Shown piece by piece: positions 35,819 through 44,487 of a DNA stretch of 64,000 nucleotides. The stretch comes from CALLPQ01 sp039819545 (GTDB lineage: Bacteria > Pseudomonadota > Alphaproteobacteria > Caulobacterales > Parvularculaceae). Positions within the stretch are counted from its first letter, which is position 1; each line of letters starts with the position of its first letter. The position numbers and the translations under genes were made by a program. Where the stretch lies: the NCBI GenBank assembly GCA_039819545.1, contig JBCBRS010000008.1, forward strand, positions 65,359-129,358. The letters run 5' to 3'. The notes beneath the pieces were generated by a model, which did not search any database, was not told the origin of the DNA, and worked only from the letters and a program-made list of their open reading frames with translations.

Positions 35819-36015
35819 GCGGCCGCCCGGTGAGCCTCGACCCCGCCAATATCTTCGTTGCCACGCTGATCGCCACCGTGGGGCTGTGGTGGTTCGACAA
35901 GGTATTGCCATCCGTACGCACGCAACGCCCGCCAGTTCGCCTCGGACTTTATGCAGGGATATGGCTCGCTTACTTTGTGGTCATCATGATACTGATTGAC
36001 CGAACCGCAGCCTGA
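35815..36015 (+). CDS. Small two-helix membrane protein between fabB and fabI
   Basis: A 66-codon frame starting at TTG 35815 (overlapping the fabB stop) or at GTG 35830. Two hydrophobic segments (IFVATLIATVGLWWFD, LGLYAGIWLAYFVVIMILI) flank a basic loop with SVRTQRPPVR. No family recognised and no strong ribosome site, but it fills the fabB-fabI gap in the same direction and looks coding; translation may be coupled to fabB. Confidence 0.55.
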   Translation: MSGRPVSLDPANIFVATLIATVGLWWFDKVLPSVRTQRPPVRLGLYAGIWLAYFVVIMILIDRTAA

Positions 36016-36060
36016 TTTTAGCCACCCCCAGCGCTTTCGCTAATGCCATGAGGAGACATC

Positions 36061-36891
36061 ATGACCGACACATCATCCGCTGACTTTCCCTATCAAGGCA
36101 CCCTCATGGCTGGCAAACGGGGCCTTATCATGGGTGTTGCCAACAAAAACTCCATTGCCTGGTCCATTGCCCAGCAACTGCACGCCATGGGCGCGGAGCT
36201 TGCCTTTACCTATGTGAATGAAGCCATGGAACGGCGCGTGCGCCCGCTTGCCGAAAGCGTTGGGGCAAAGATCATTGTGCCCTGTGACGTGACCGATGAC
36301 GCCTCCATGGACGCCACATTCAAGACCATTGAAGACGCATGGGGCAACATGGATTTTCTTGTCCACGCCATTGCCTTTACCGATAAATCCGCGCTGGAAG
36401 GGTCGTTTGTGGAAAATACCACGCGGCAGATCTTCAAAGATACGATGGATATCTCGGCCTTTTCTTTTGTGGATTCTGCCAACCGGGCGGCAAAGCTGAT
36501 GCCCAATGGCGGCTCAATGATCACGCTTACCTATTTAGGCAGTGAACGGACAATCCCGAATTATAATGTGATGGGCGTTGCCAAGGCGGCGCTGGAGGCC
36601 TCCACCCGCTATATTGCACGCGACCTTGGCCCGGCAAATATCCGCGTAAACGCCATTTCCGCTGGCCCGATCAAAACGCTTGCCGCTGCGGGCATCTCGT
36701 CAGGGCGGCACATGTTTTCGTTTAACCGCAAGGCAAGCCCCTTACGCGATGATACGGACCCACGCGGTGTGGCCGGGGCGGCGCTCTATCTGCTGTCCGA
36801 TCTTGGCGCATCATGCACCGGCGAAACCCACCATGTGGATGGTGGGTTCCATATTGTGGGCATGCCAGATGAAAGCGCGATGATTGACTAA
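36061..36891 (+). CDS. fabI: Enoyl-ACP reductase (NADH)
   Basis: Last reduction of each fatty acid elongation round, and the target of triclosan in many bacteria. The 276-residue protein has the FabI start LMAGKRGLIMGVANKNSIAW, the Tyr-x6-Tyr-x6-Lys site in TYLGSERTIPNYNVMGVAKA, and the end CTGETHHVDGG. AGGAGA lies before the ATG. Its stop overlaps the opposing RTX gene by four bases. Confidence 0.97.
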   Translation: MTDTSSADFPYQGTLMAGKRGLIMGVANKNSIAWSIAQQLHAMGAELAFTYVNEAMERRVRPLAESVGAKIIVPCDVTDDASMDATFKTIEDAWGNMDFLVHAIAFTDKSALEGSFVENTTRQIFKDTMDISAFSFVDSANRAAKLMPNGGSMITLTYLGSERTIPNYNVMGVAKAALEASTRYIARDLGPANIRVNAISAGPIKTLAAAGISSGRHMFSFNRKASPLRDDTDPRGVAGAALYLLSDLGASCTGETHHVDGGFHIVGMPDESAMID

Positions 36892-38489
36892 AAAATAAAG
36901 TCACCTGCGGTCAGCGCACTCGCCGATACGCCGATTAGCGTGATCGTATTGGCGCCATCGGTGATCACCGCATTGCCGTTTCCATCCTGACTGAGATGAT
37001 TTGTACTCAGATCATTGTAGCTGGTGATTGCGTTGACGGCCGACAGATCAATACGCTCAAACGCATTGGCCTGATCAAAATCGCCAATCACGTCGTTGCC
37101 AAAGCCGTTTTCGAACACAAAAATATCCCAGTTGAAATTCCCGAAGAGTCGGTCGTTTCCTGAGCCCCCATTGAGGACGTCAAAGCCAGCGCCACCACGG
37201 ATCACATCGTCAAAGCTGCCGCCATTGAGCGTGTCATTGCCTTGATCTCCAAACAGTCGGTCGAGACCATCCTCCCCAAAGATCAGGTCATCGCCGTTGC
37301 CGCCAAACAGATTATCGGCATTGGCACCTCCGAAGAGTTGGTCGGCGCCACCGCCGCCATAGAGCGAATCAAATCCTACACCGCCGAACAACCGATCATC
37401 ACCGCTTTGCCCACGTAGCGTATCATTACCAAAATCACCGAACAGACCGTCATTTCCCGCATTGCCTTCGATGAGATCATTGCCGGCCTCGCCAAAAAGA
37501 CGATCAAGGCCGTCCCCACCGCGCAAGGTGTCGTTGCCATTGCCGCCAAATAGATTGTCGGCATTGCCGCCACCATTCAGCTCATCATTGCCATTGCCGC
37601 CAATCAGCGTGTCAAAGCCACCATCACCATTCAGGAGATCAGCGCCATCATCGCCTTCAATGGTGTCATTGCCTGCGCCACCGCTGACCGTATCGTCCCC
37701 GCCAAGCGCCTCGAACCGATCATTCCCACCCAGAAGGTTTTCATCGTCGCGGCTGAAAAAGCCTATCAGATCATCATTTCCGCTTGTCGGCTCAAAGGTG
37801 TCAAAGCCAAGATCCCGGAAGATTGCCACGTTCAATGGTGAGGGCAAACCCCGCTGGCCAAAACTGATCCGGGGTTCAAGAATATCACCAACGCCGAAAT
37901 CAAGGTGGCTGGGATCACCGCCGGTTAGGGGGACATTGCCGCCAAAAACCTGCACGGCATTTGCGCCCGTGAAGAAGAACTCGCCGCCAATCTCCTCGAC
38001 CTGAAGATCGAAATTTGTGATCGTATTGTCATTGCGATCAAGAAACGACAAAAACCCAAGGCCGTGACCAAGCTCATGGATGATGGTAGAAAAGAGGTCG
38101 ATTTGATTACGCGGGATATCGGGAAAATCACCGTTGGAATAATCGCCCACGAAAAAAGTTCCATCAAGGATCGCATCGGAATTAATGGTCACAAAGATAT
38201 CGGCTTGCGCGCCATTGGGATCATTACCGGTGAGCGTTTCCTGAAGGGTCCCCGCCGTAAAGACGCGATCACCGTTTCGCGTGCCGGAAAAGAAAAGAAC
38301 AGGACCCGCACTTGCCAGAACGCTGTTGCCAAGGCTTTCAAAATCAAGCTCGATATCAAGCGAGACATTGCCGAAATTGATGTAGCGTGCCCAAAAGTTG
38401 GCCGCCGCCAGCGTCACGTCTTCAATCTGGGCAAGCCTCGACGCAGAAATGGCACCCGTGCTACCAACGGTATTCAGTGTAAACATCAA
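36888..38489 (-). CDS. RTX-repeat metalloprotease, probably type I secreted
   Basis: The 533-residue protein has no N-terminal signal. Residues 138-151 read HELGHGLGFLSFLD, a metzincin-like HExxHxxGF zinc site with Asp where the third ligand could be. From about 240 to 450 it is made of nonapeptide calcium-binding RTX repeats (GGNGNDTLRGGDGLDRLFG type). The C-terminal 70 residues (DIFVFENGFGNDVIGDFDQ to DFIF) are typical of a type I secretion signal region. No ABC transporter or HlyD gene is adjacent. The repeats give the DNA a periodic look that is not a CRISPR array. Confidence 0.92.
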   Translation of the reverse strand: MMFTLNTVGSTGAISASRLAQIEDVTLAAANFWARYINFGNVSLDIELDFESLGNSVLASAGPVLFFSGTRNGDRVFTAGTLQETLTGNDPNGAQADIFVTINSDAILDGTFFVGDYSNGDFPDIPRNQIDLFSTIIHELGHGLGFLSFLDRNDNTITNFDLQVEEIGGEFFFTGANAVQVFGGNVPLTGGDPSHLDFGVGDILEPRISFGQRGLPSPLNVAIFRDLGFDTFEPTSGNDDLIGFFSRDDENLLGGNDRFEALGGDDTVSGGAGNDTIEGDDGADLLNGDGGFDTLIGGNGNDELNGGGNADNLFGGNGNDTLRGGDGLDRLFGEAGNDLIEGNAGNDGLFGDFGNDTLRGQSGDDRLFGGVGFDSLYGGGGADQLFGGANADNLFGGNGDDLIFGEDGLDRLFGDQGNDTLNGGSFDDVIRGGAGFDVLNGGSGNDRLFGNFNWDIFVFENGFGNDVIGDFDQANAFERIDLSAVNAITSYNDLSTNHLSQDGNGNAVITDGANTITLIGVSASALTAGDFIF

Positions 38490-38803
38490 TTTATTCCCTG
38501 ATTGTCTTCAACGCTTAACAACGCGCTCGCTTTGAAACATATCCCGCTGATCACCAACGCCAGCAAATGACATTTTCGCAAGGCACGCCGGTGCTCCCGC
38601 GATTGGGCGAGCCCCCCCCTCACTCGCTTAGTTTTCGCACAACAGGCTCCACCACCGGTTAACGAAAATAGCTAATGAGGTATTAAAAAAATGGACAAAG
38701 GTTCGGGGCGAAAGCCAGCTTTACGATAGGGGCTCGCGATCCTGCTCTATGCAATAGTGTGGGTGCCGTGCTACTTTTGCGCCAGGCGGTGCGGGGTCGT
38801 AAG
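38490..38803. other. Intergenic stretch between the RTX gene and the S41-like gene
   Basis: This 314-base divergent region should contain promoters for both genes. It includes an AT-rich patch (GTTAACGAAAATAGCTAATG) near 38659-38678, but I see no gene, RNA or clear operator in it. Confidence 0.5.
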
Positions 38804-40213
38804 ATGCTGAAAATTCTGAAATATGGTCTCATCGGATGGCTTGTTCTGAGCCTTGTGACAGCCCCTTTCTATTGGCCTTATGCGCGCATGGTGTGGGTTT
38901 TCATGCCATTCGTGACGGCGCCAAAATTCGATCCGCCAGCGGACGTGGATGATGCGCGCCGACAGGATGTGGACTATCTCGAAACCCTGATCCGCTATGA
39001 CCGCGCATTTGACGAGGCGGAGAAACAGGCTTTTGTTCAGACCCTCGATACGCTCCGCGCGGGCCTTGGCGACATGTCGGATGCGCAATTTTACCTCGCC
39101 ATGGCAAAGGCTGTGGCGCTCGCCGATAATGGCCACACCAATCTTAGCTATCGCCCGCAATATCGAACGTTCGAGACTATTGGCACGCGCCTTTATTCCT
39201 TTAGTGATGGCCTTTATGTGGTTGAGGCAGACCCGGCCCATAAAGCGCTCGTTGGACGCCGGGTAGCAGCCATTGACGGGCGCCCTGTTGATGCGGTTCA
39301 GGAAGGTCTGCAGGTCTATCGCGGGGGCAACCGGACCTGGCGTACACTCTACAGTACCCTGATTGTTGAAGCTCCCGCCCTTCTGCATGCGGCAGGCCTG
39401 GCGGCGAGCCCCGACGCCGTTACGTTTGACCTCGAAGTGTCACCCGGCATCACGGAACCCGTAACGCTCAATGGCAAAGCGCTCCCTAAAGATGCAAAAG
39501 TCCCGGGGCGTAGCGCGTGGGAAACCCTGGTCCCGGGCGGCGCTTCTGCTGGGCATGGTCCGTGGGCGCATGTTTTTTCCGATCAACCCGATGCTCTGCC
39601 GCGATATTTATCAGTACCTAAACAAACCCTTACTTATGTATTGGCGGGAAACGGGCTTTATATCCGGGCGATCCCCGGCGTTGGCAGTAAGGAAAAGCCG
39701 ATCAAGACACTTTATGACGGCATTCTAGCACCCTACGATGACGGGAGCCTCGATTATCTCGTGGTCGATTTTCGCCTTCATGATGGCGGTGACTACACAC
39801 GGTCCATGGCATTTGCGAAGACCGCGCCGAAGACTGTCAAAAAGGACGGCAAGGTCTATATCATCACCGGACCAAACACCTTCTCCGCCGGAATCGTCAC
39901 CGTTGCCATGCTGAAATATTACGCCGGTGATAAGGCGGTTATTGTGGGTGAGCCCATGGGCGACCGGGAACAGTTTTGGGCCGAACGCGGGACTGATTTT
40001 CAGCTCCCCAACTCAAAATATTACGTCAATTACGCCACTGGCTATCACGATTGGGAAAAGGGCTGCAAAGGCGACCAGTACTGCTACACCATGAACGTAA
40101 AGCATGAGGTGCCGGCCGGGTCACTGGCACCCCAGGTGCTCCTGACACAGACATTTGAGAGCTACCAGCAGGGCGAGGATGTGGTCATGGACTGGATCGC
40201 TGCCCAGCACTGA
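38804..40213 (+). CDS. Membrane-anchored S41-like peptidase
   Basis: The 469-residue protein starts with a membrane helix (LKYGLIGWLVLSLVTAPFY). The C-terminal half resembles tail-specific (C-terminal processing) peptidases: FRLHDGGDYT, the probable nucleophile Ser in GPNTFSAGIVTVAMLKYY, then AVIVGEPMGDRE. A PDZ-like stretch (LVGRRVAAIDGRPVDAV) lies near 160-175. The target is unknown. The ATG at 38804 gives a proper anchor; the longer frame adds 15 residues. Its end lies 14 bases from the opposing SDH-type protease. Confidence 0.8.
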   Translation: MLKILKYGLIGWLVLSLVTAPFYWPYARMVWVFMPFVTAPKFDPPADVDDARRQDVDYLETLIRYDRAFDEAEKQAFVQTLDTLRAGLGDMSDAQFYLAMAKAVALADNGHTNLSYRPQYRTFETIGTRLYSFSDGLYVVEADPAHKALVGRRVAAIDGRPVDAVQEGLQVYRGGNRTWRTLYSTLIVEAPALLHAAGLAASPDAVTFDLEVSPGITEPVTLNGKALPKDAKVPGRSAWETLVPGGASAGHGPWAHVFSDQPDALPRYLSVPKQTLTYVLAGNGLYIRAIPGVGSKEKPIKTLYDGILAPYDDGSLDYLVVDFRLHDGGDYTRSMAFAKTAPKTVKKDGKVYIITGPNTFSAGIVTVAMLKYYAGDKAVIVGEPMGDREQFWAERGTDFQLPNSKYYVNYATGYHDWEKGCKGDQYCYTMNVKHEVPAGSLAPQVLLTQTFESYQQGEDVVMDWIAAQH

Positions 40214-40227
40214 TCCGCGCACAGAAA

Positions 40228-41319
40228 TTAAGGTCTGAACCGCTTTTTTTGCGGCGCTTGCGCGGTATCGCGCCGAGGCACGGCACCGGGTCGTAACTGA
40301 TCCGGGTTTAGATCGTTGGGGTTCCATGGCCCATAGCTGAAACTATGCCCACCATTGGGTTGATGCCCCGCTATTTGATCGCCGATCATCTGACCGCCAG
40401 CGCGGTCCGCAAAGGGTGTCGCCGTTGCGGGCGGCGCTGGCATAACGGGTGCGGACCTTTCGGCATCTTGTGGACGGCGAGCGAAAAAACGCCGCAGGCC
40501 GCTTTTCGCTTCAATATCGATTGTCTTGACGCTGGCCCCGCTCAGCTTGCTGGGGAATAGCGCCATCATATCCATGATCTCGCTGGGCATTTGCGTTGAG
40601 ACATTAAGGCCCAGCTCCGCCGCATGGGCCGCGATAATCGGATAATCATGGGTCCAGCGCCCGGTGGATAATTGCTCTGCCACCGCCCGCGCCGCATTAT
40701 CAGAGACCGTACCCGATAAAAGTTCATAGGCGGCGCTTTGCAGTTGCCGGATCGCCATTTCCCCCACATCGGCAAGGATCAAGGTCTGGTCACTAATGGC
40801 GTTGGTGTCTTTTTCTTCTTTTAACCGCAAGACAGACGCTGCGGGCAATCCGCCAATCTGCGGGTCGATGGGGCCAAGCGCCGCGTGCTGGCTGAGCACG
40901 ATCTCGTCAGCCGCCATGGCAATGAGCGTACCGCCAGACATCGCGTAGTGGGGTACAAAGACGGTTGTGGGCCCGGGATGCGCCTTCAGGGCGCGCGCAA
41001 TCTGCAAGGCCGGCAACACAAGACCACCGGGCGTATGCAAAATGACTTCCAGCGGCATGGTTGGGGGCGTCCGCCGGATTGCCTCCAGCACATCCTCGGC
41101 ATCATTGAGATCGATATATTTCAGAACCGGAATACCAAGCAGGCCCATAGGTTCCTGGCGATGAACAATCGCGATGACGCGGGATTTGCGCGCCCGTTGG
41201 ATCGCGGAGAACTGCTGGGTCAGCGCCTCGTGCGCTTTTTGCTGCTGCATCCGCGGCAGGATGACGAAGACAACCAGAAAAAACAGAAAAGGCAAAATGC
41301 CCCAAAGTGCGTCCATCAA
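40228..41319 (-). CDS. SDH-type Clp-fold serine protease, membrane-anchored
   Basis: The 363-residue protein has one N-terminal helix (ILPFLFFLVVFVILPRM) followed by a Clp/crotonase-fold protease domain of the family named for its Ser-Asp-His triad. Visible motifs are LHTPGGLVLPALQIARAL, the nucleophile in YAMSGGTLIAMAADEIVL and HAALGPIDPQIGG. The C-terminal 80 residues are disordered and Pro/Gly-rich. Likely cleaves membrane proteins at the inner membrane; the substrate is unknown. Confidence 0.9.
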   Translation of the reverse strand: MMDALWGILPFLFFLVVFVILPRMQQQKAHEALTQQFSAIQRARKSRVIAIVHRQEPMGLLGIPVLKYIDLNDAEDVLEAIRRTPPTMPLEVILHTPGGLVLPALQIARALKAHPGPTTVFVPHYAMSGGTLIAMAADEIVLSQHAALGPIDPQIGGLPAASVLRLKEEKDTNAISDQTLILADVGEMAIRQLQSAAYELLSGTVSDNAARAVAEQLSTGRWTHDYPIIAAHAAELGLNVSTQMPSEIMDMMALFPSKLSGASVKTIDIEAKSGLRRFFARRPQDAERSAPVMPAPPATATPFADRAGGQMIGDQIAGHQPNGGHSFSYGPWNPNDLNPDQLRPGAVPRRDTAQAPQKKRFRP

Positions 41320-41379
41320 CCGAACCCCTTACCCAAACACAAATTCCGGCTCGATACCCCCAAACCGGCAAAGATCAGT

Positions 41380-42300
41380 CTATACGTCGATTTCGCCAAG
41401 AACGCGGCCCCCGGTATTGAAGACGTCCACATGGGTTCGGTTATGCATAATCGCAGCAAATAATTCCGTTAGCGGATCATCCATATAATGGGTCGCGCGC
41501 GCCTTCACGTGCCATTGCCGCGTTTTTGCAACCCAGACCGATGACTTGATCGGCTTTTCAGCGCCCGCTTCAGAGATATCATAGCCGGTTGCAGTTGCCG
41601 TGCCCATCGTGGCGGCGTTGTAGTCCTCCAAGGTCACGATAACGACATCCAGCGCTTTATCGGTTTTGAAGCGATTGCGAATTTGCTGGTTGGCAGCGGC
41701 CGCATGTTGCGCTTGCGTGATATCGGGCCAATAGCTGGAAAAGATCGTGATATAGCCACCCGTGGTGGTTTTGTAATCACAGCCCACATCCGTGCTTTGC
41801 TGATCAAACACCCGGATGTTCGTAATCGCGATGGCGTAGGTATCATCCTCCGTGGCGAGACCAAAGGGACAAATCATCCCTGACTTGACATGCTGGTAGC
41901 CAATATTGACCTGCTCAAACCCGGGCGGCACCTCGTCATTAATGGACTGGTATGTCTCCGCGTCATAGGTGGCGAACCGCAAATTACGGGTTTTGCGAAC
42001 GGGCTTGTCTTCACTGGCGCGTACACCCTTTTCATGGTCGGCAACCGTAGAAAAATATGGCGACCGGGCACTGTTCACCGCCTGCACCCTTGGCGAGGCC
42101 ACATAAACAGAACGCGAAATGGCGGCCAACTCAATCCGGGACATGTCGTCGAGTTGTTCCCATTTTTGCTGGGGGGTTTGCGGCACCACTTGCGAATCCC
42201 ACAGGTCAGCTTGCTGCGTCAGTTCTGTGGTGCATCCTGCGGCCACGATCCCCAACACTGCCACCGCGGCTGCTGATCCGCGTTTCGTGAAAATTCCCAT
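41380..42300 (-). CDS. Lipoprotein of unknown function
   Basis: From the ATG at 42300 (AGGGAG upstream) the protein is 306 residues, with a signal ending in the lipobox VAAGC, so Cys would be lipidated. The mature part has LDDMSRIELAAISRSVYVA, ICPFGLATEDDTYAIAITN and DPLTELFAAIMHNRTHVDVF. No family recognised. Upstream, 42301-42525 contains the perfect hairpin TTGGCCAGTGGCCAA but no gene. Confidence 0.75.
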   Translation of the reverse strand: MGIFTKRGSAAAVAVLGIVAAGCTTELTQQADLWDSQVVPQTPQQKWEQLDDMSRIELAAISRSVYVASPRVQAVNSARSPYFSTVADHEKGVRASEDKPVRKTRNLRFATYDAETYQSINDEVPPGFEQVNIGYQHVKSGMICPFGLATEDDTYAIAITNIRVFDQQSTDVGCDYKTTTGGYITIFSSYWPDITQAQHAAAANQQIRNRFKTDKALDVVIVTLEDYNAATMGTATATGYDISEAGAEKPIKSSVWVAKTRQWHVKARATHYMDDPLTELFAAIMHNRTHVDVFNTGGRVLGEIDV

Positions 42301-42525
42301 TGTCCGCTCCCTTTCCCTCTGGCGCCGGTGAAAGACCAACTTGCTGGCTCGGCGGCAGGCCCGCGCAAGGTGTCTACAACCTTAACAAATTCCTAAGATG
42401 GAAGTTTGCGCAGGTCGGGTCCGCTTGGCCAGTGGCCAAAGCCCACAATCGACAAAAAAGCACGCAAAACCCGTCCGAAGTCAGGTTTCTCGCCCGATTT
42501 TGCCGGTTTTGCGGGCCCGACCGCC

Positions 42526-43374
42526 CTAACTTTCGCGCCGGGCGAGAAAAGCAAGGCGCTCGAACATGTGGACGTCCTGCTCATTTTTCAAAAGCGCCCC
42601 GTGCAGCGGCGGGATCGCTTTGCGCACGTCCTTCTCGCGCAGAGTCTCCAGGTCGATATCTTCCACTAGTAACAGTTTGATCCAGTCGAGAAGTTCCGAT
42701 GTGGACGGCTTTTTCTTCAGGCCCGGCACCTCGCGCAGCTCATAGAAAATGCGCATGGCATTTTGCACGAGGCGCTGTTTGATATCGGGAAAATGCACAT
42801 CAACGATGGCGTTCATGGTCTCCGGGTCCGGGAATTTGATAAAATGAAAAAAGCACCGGCGCAAAAACGCATCGGGCAATTCTTTTTCATTGTTGGAGGT
42901 AATGACAACGACGGGCCGCTGGGCCGCTTTCACCGTTTCGCCGGTCTCGTACACATAAAACTCCATGCGATCGAGTTCCTGCAGCAGATCATTGGGGAAT
43001 TCGATATCGGCCTTGTCGATTTCGTCGATCAAAAGGACCGAGCGCTCGCTGGCGGTAAACGCATCCCAGAGTTTTCCGCGTTTGATGTAATTCTTCACAT
43101 CGCGCGCGCGTTCCTCCCCCAACTGACCATCGCGCAGACGCGCCACCGCATCATATTCATAAAGCCCCTGATGGGCCTTTGTTGTCGATTTGATATGCCA
43201 GGACAAAAGCGGCGCGCCGAGGGCCTTTGCCATTTCCTCCGCAAGCACCGTTTTCCCGGTACCGGGCTCACCCTTGACCAGCAAAGGCCGCTCTAGCGTG
43301 ACGGCCGCATTCACCGCCACCTTGAGATCATCGGTGGCGATGTAATTCTGTGTACCGGTAAATTTTGCACTCAT
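42526..43374 (-). CDS. MoxR-family AAA ATPase
   Basis: A 282-residue AAA+ chaperone-like ATPase with Walker A GEPGTGKTVLAEEMA, Walker B SVLLIDEIDKAD, VVVITSNNEKELPDAFLRRC as sensor region and a C-terminal helical lid. MoxR proteins usually activate VWA-domain partners for metal insertion or complex assembly; no VWA gene is next to it here. The ATG at 43374 follows AAGGGGCTGG; the frame to 43716 is a false extension. Confidence 0.93.
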   Translation of the reverse strand: MSAKFTGTQNYIATDDLKVAVNAAVTLERPLLVKGEPGTGKTVLAEEMAKALGAPLLSWHIKSTTKAHQGLYEYDAVARLRDGQLGEERARDVKNYIKRGKLWDAFTASERSVLLIDEIDKADIEFPNDLLQELDRMEFYVYETGETVKAAQRPVVVITSNNEKELPDAFLRRCFFHFIKFPDPETMNAIVDVHFPDIKQRLVQNAMRIFYELREVPGLKKKPSTSELLDWIKLLLVEDIDLETLREKDVRKAIPPLHGALLKNEQDVHMFERLAFLARRES

Positions 43375-43761
43375 GACCAGCCCCTTGGCTTGCGACGATC
43401 GATACCCAACACCTTTTGCATAGCGGTGCTGACCCGAATGGCAAGCCGGGGGTTCAGTCATCATGCGGGCTGCTGGTCGGTGCGTTGAGGGTGAGAGCGT
43501 AGAGGGTTTGAGATCATCTTGGCCTTTGCTCACCCTACGATCGGAAAAATGCCGGCGGGCCCCTCTCCCCCAAAATGGGGTTTGGATGGCCGCGCCGTCA
43601 CTTTCTCTCCCGATTTTGCGGCTTTCTCCTCCCCTCTCCAAAAGGCGACACCGCAAGGCACGGCCGAGCATGCCATGGTCGACGCGGCCGCAAATCACCC
43701 GAAACGGGGGGCGCAAAACAGACCAAAATCGCTATGGTGAACGGTGAGACTGGAGGCACCC
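43375..43761. other. Divergent intergenic region between the MoxR gene and the response regulator
   Basis: This stretch of 387 bases must hold promoters for both directions. Several short open frames cross it on the plus strand, but none has a ribosome site or family pattern. No RNA gene or repeat recognised. Confidence 0.5.
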
Positions 43762-44364
43762 ATGGCCAGCGCTGGCGCGCTTATTATCGATGATCATTTC
43801 CTCTTCAGCGCGGGGATGCGCGAGCTTGTTCTGGGGCTTGAGGAGATTGAGCACGCTGACTGCTTTACCAACCCTGAAGACGCGCTGGCCGCGTCCCGGG
43901 ACTATGCGGTCAGCCTGATTGTCACTGATTTTTATATTCCAGGCTACAATGTCGCCGACTGGATTGGCCAATTTCATGAGGCGTTTGATGATGTGCCCGT
44001 GGTCGTCATTTCATCGTCGATCAGCCGGGCCGACCGCGCCACCTGCCTGAATGCGGGCGCGGCAGCTTATTTCGAAAAACATCAGTCACCGGAGGACGTC
44101 CTGGCAGGGCTTGGTGAAATCCTCGCCACCCGGACCTATTCCGGGCCCACGGCCCGCCCGACACCAAACAATCACGACCTGACCGATCGCCAGGTGGATA
44201 TCCTTGTGGAATTGGCGCGCGGCCTCACTCAGAAAGAAATCGCCCGCGCCTTTGCGCTGTCGCCTGAAACCATCAAAACCCACCTGTCGGAGATTTATCG
44301 CCGCCTCGGCGTCACCGGCAAAGGCGAAGCCGCCCGCTGGGCCCGCGAAAACGGATTTGTATAG
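43762..44364 (+). CDS. NarL/FixJ-type response regulator
   Basis: A two-component output protein of 200 residues. The receiver domain has acidic Asp10-Asp11, the phosphorylation site Asp56 (LIVTDFYIPG) and Lys106 (YFEKHQSPE). The C-terminal LuxR-type DNA-binding domain (about 137-195) has LTDRQVDILVELARGLTQ and KEIARAFALSPETIKTHLS. GGAGG precedes the ATG at 43762. The histidine kinase starts 124 bases downstream and is the likely partner. Confidence 0.93.
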   Translation: MASAGALIIDDHFLFSAGMRELVLGLEEIEHADCFTNPEDALAASRDYAVSLIVTDFYIPGYNVADWIGQFHEAFDDVPVVVISSSISRADRATCLNAGAAAYFEKHQSPEDVLAGLGEILATRTYSGPTARPTPNNHDLTDRQVDILVELARGLTQKEIARAFALSPETIKTHLSEIYRRLGVTGKGEAARWARENGFV

Positions 44365-44487
44365 AGACAATCGGCTTCGCGGTCCCCGGCCACTGCTTTC
44401 GAATGACCTCGTTGTTCGATATGATTTCATTCGATACCTGAATAGTCGGCATTCGCCGGCGACGAGGGGAAGTGGCGAGGAGGGGCA

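Noticed and set aside
37150..37780. Periodic repeats that look like a CRISPR array
   Set aside because: They are in-frame codons for RTX nonapeptides inside a long ORF, without constant repeats and unique spacers.
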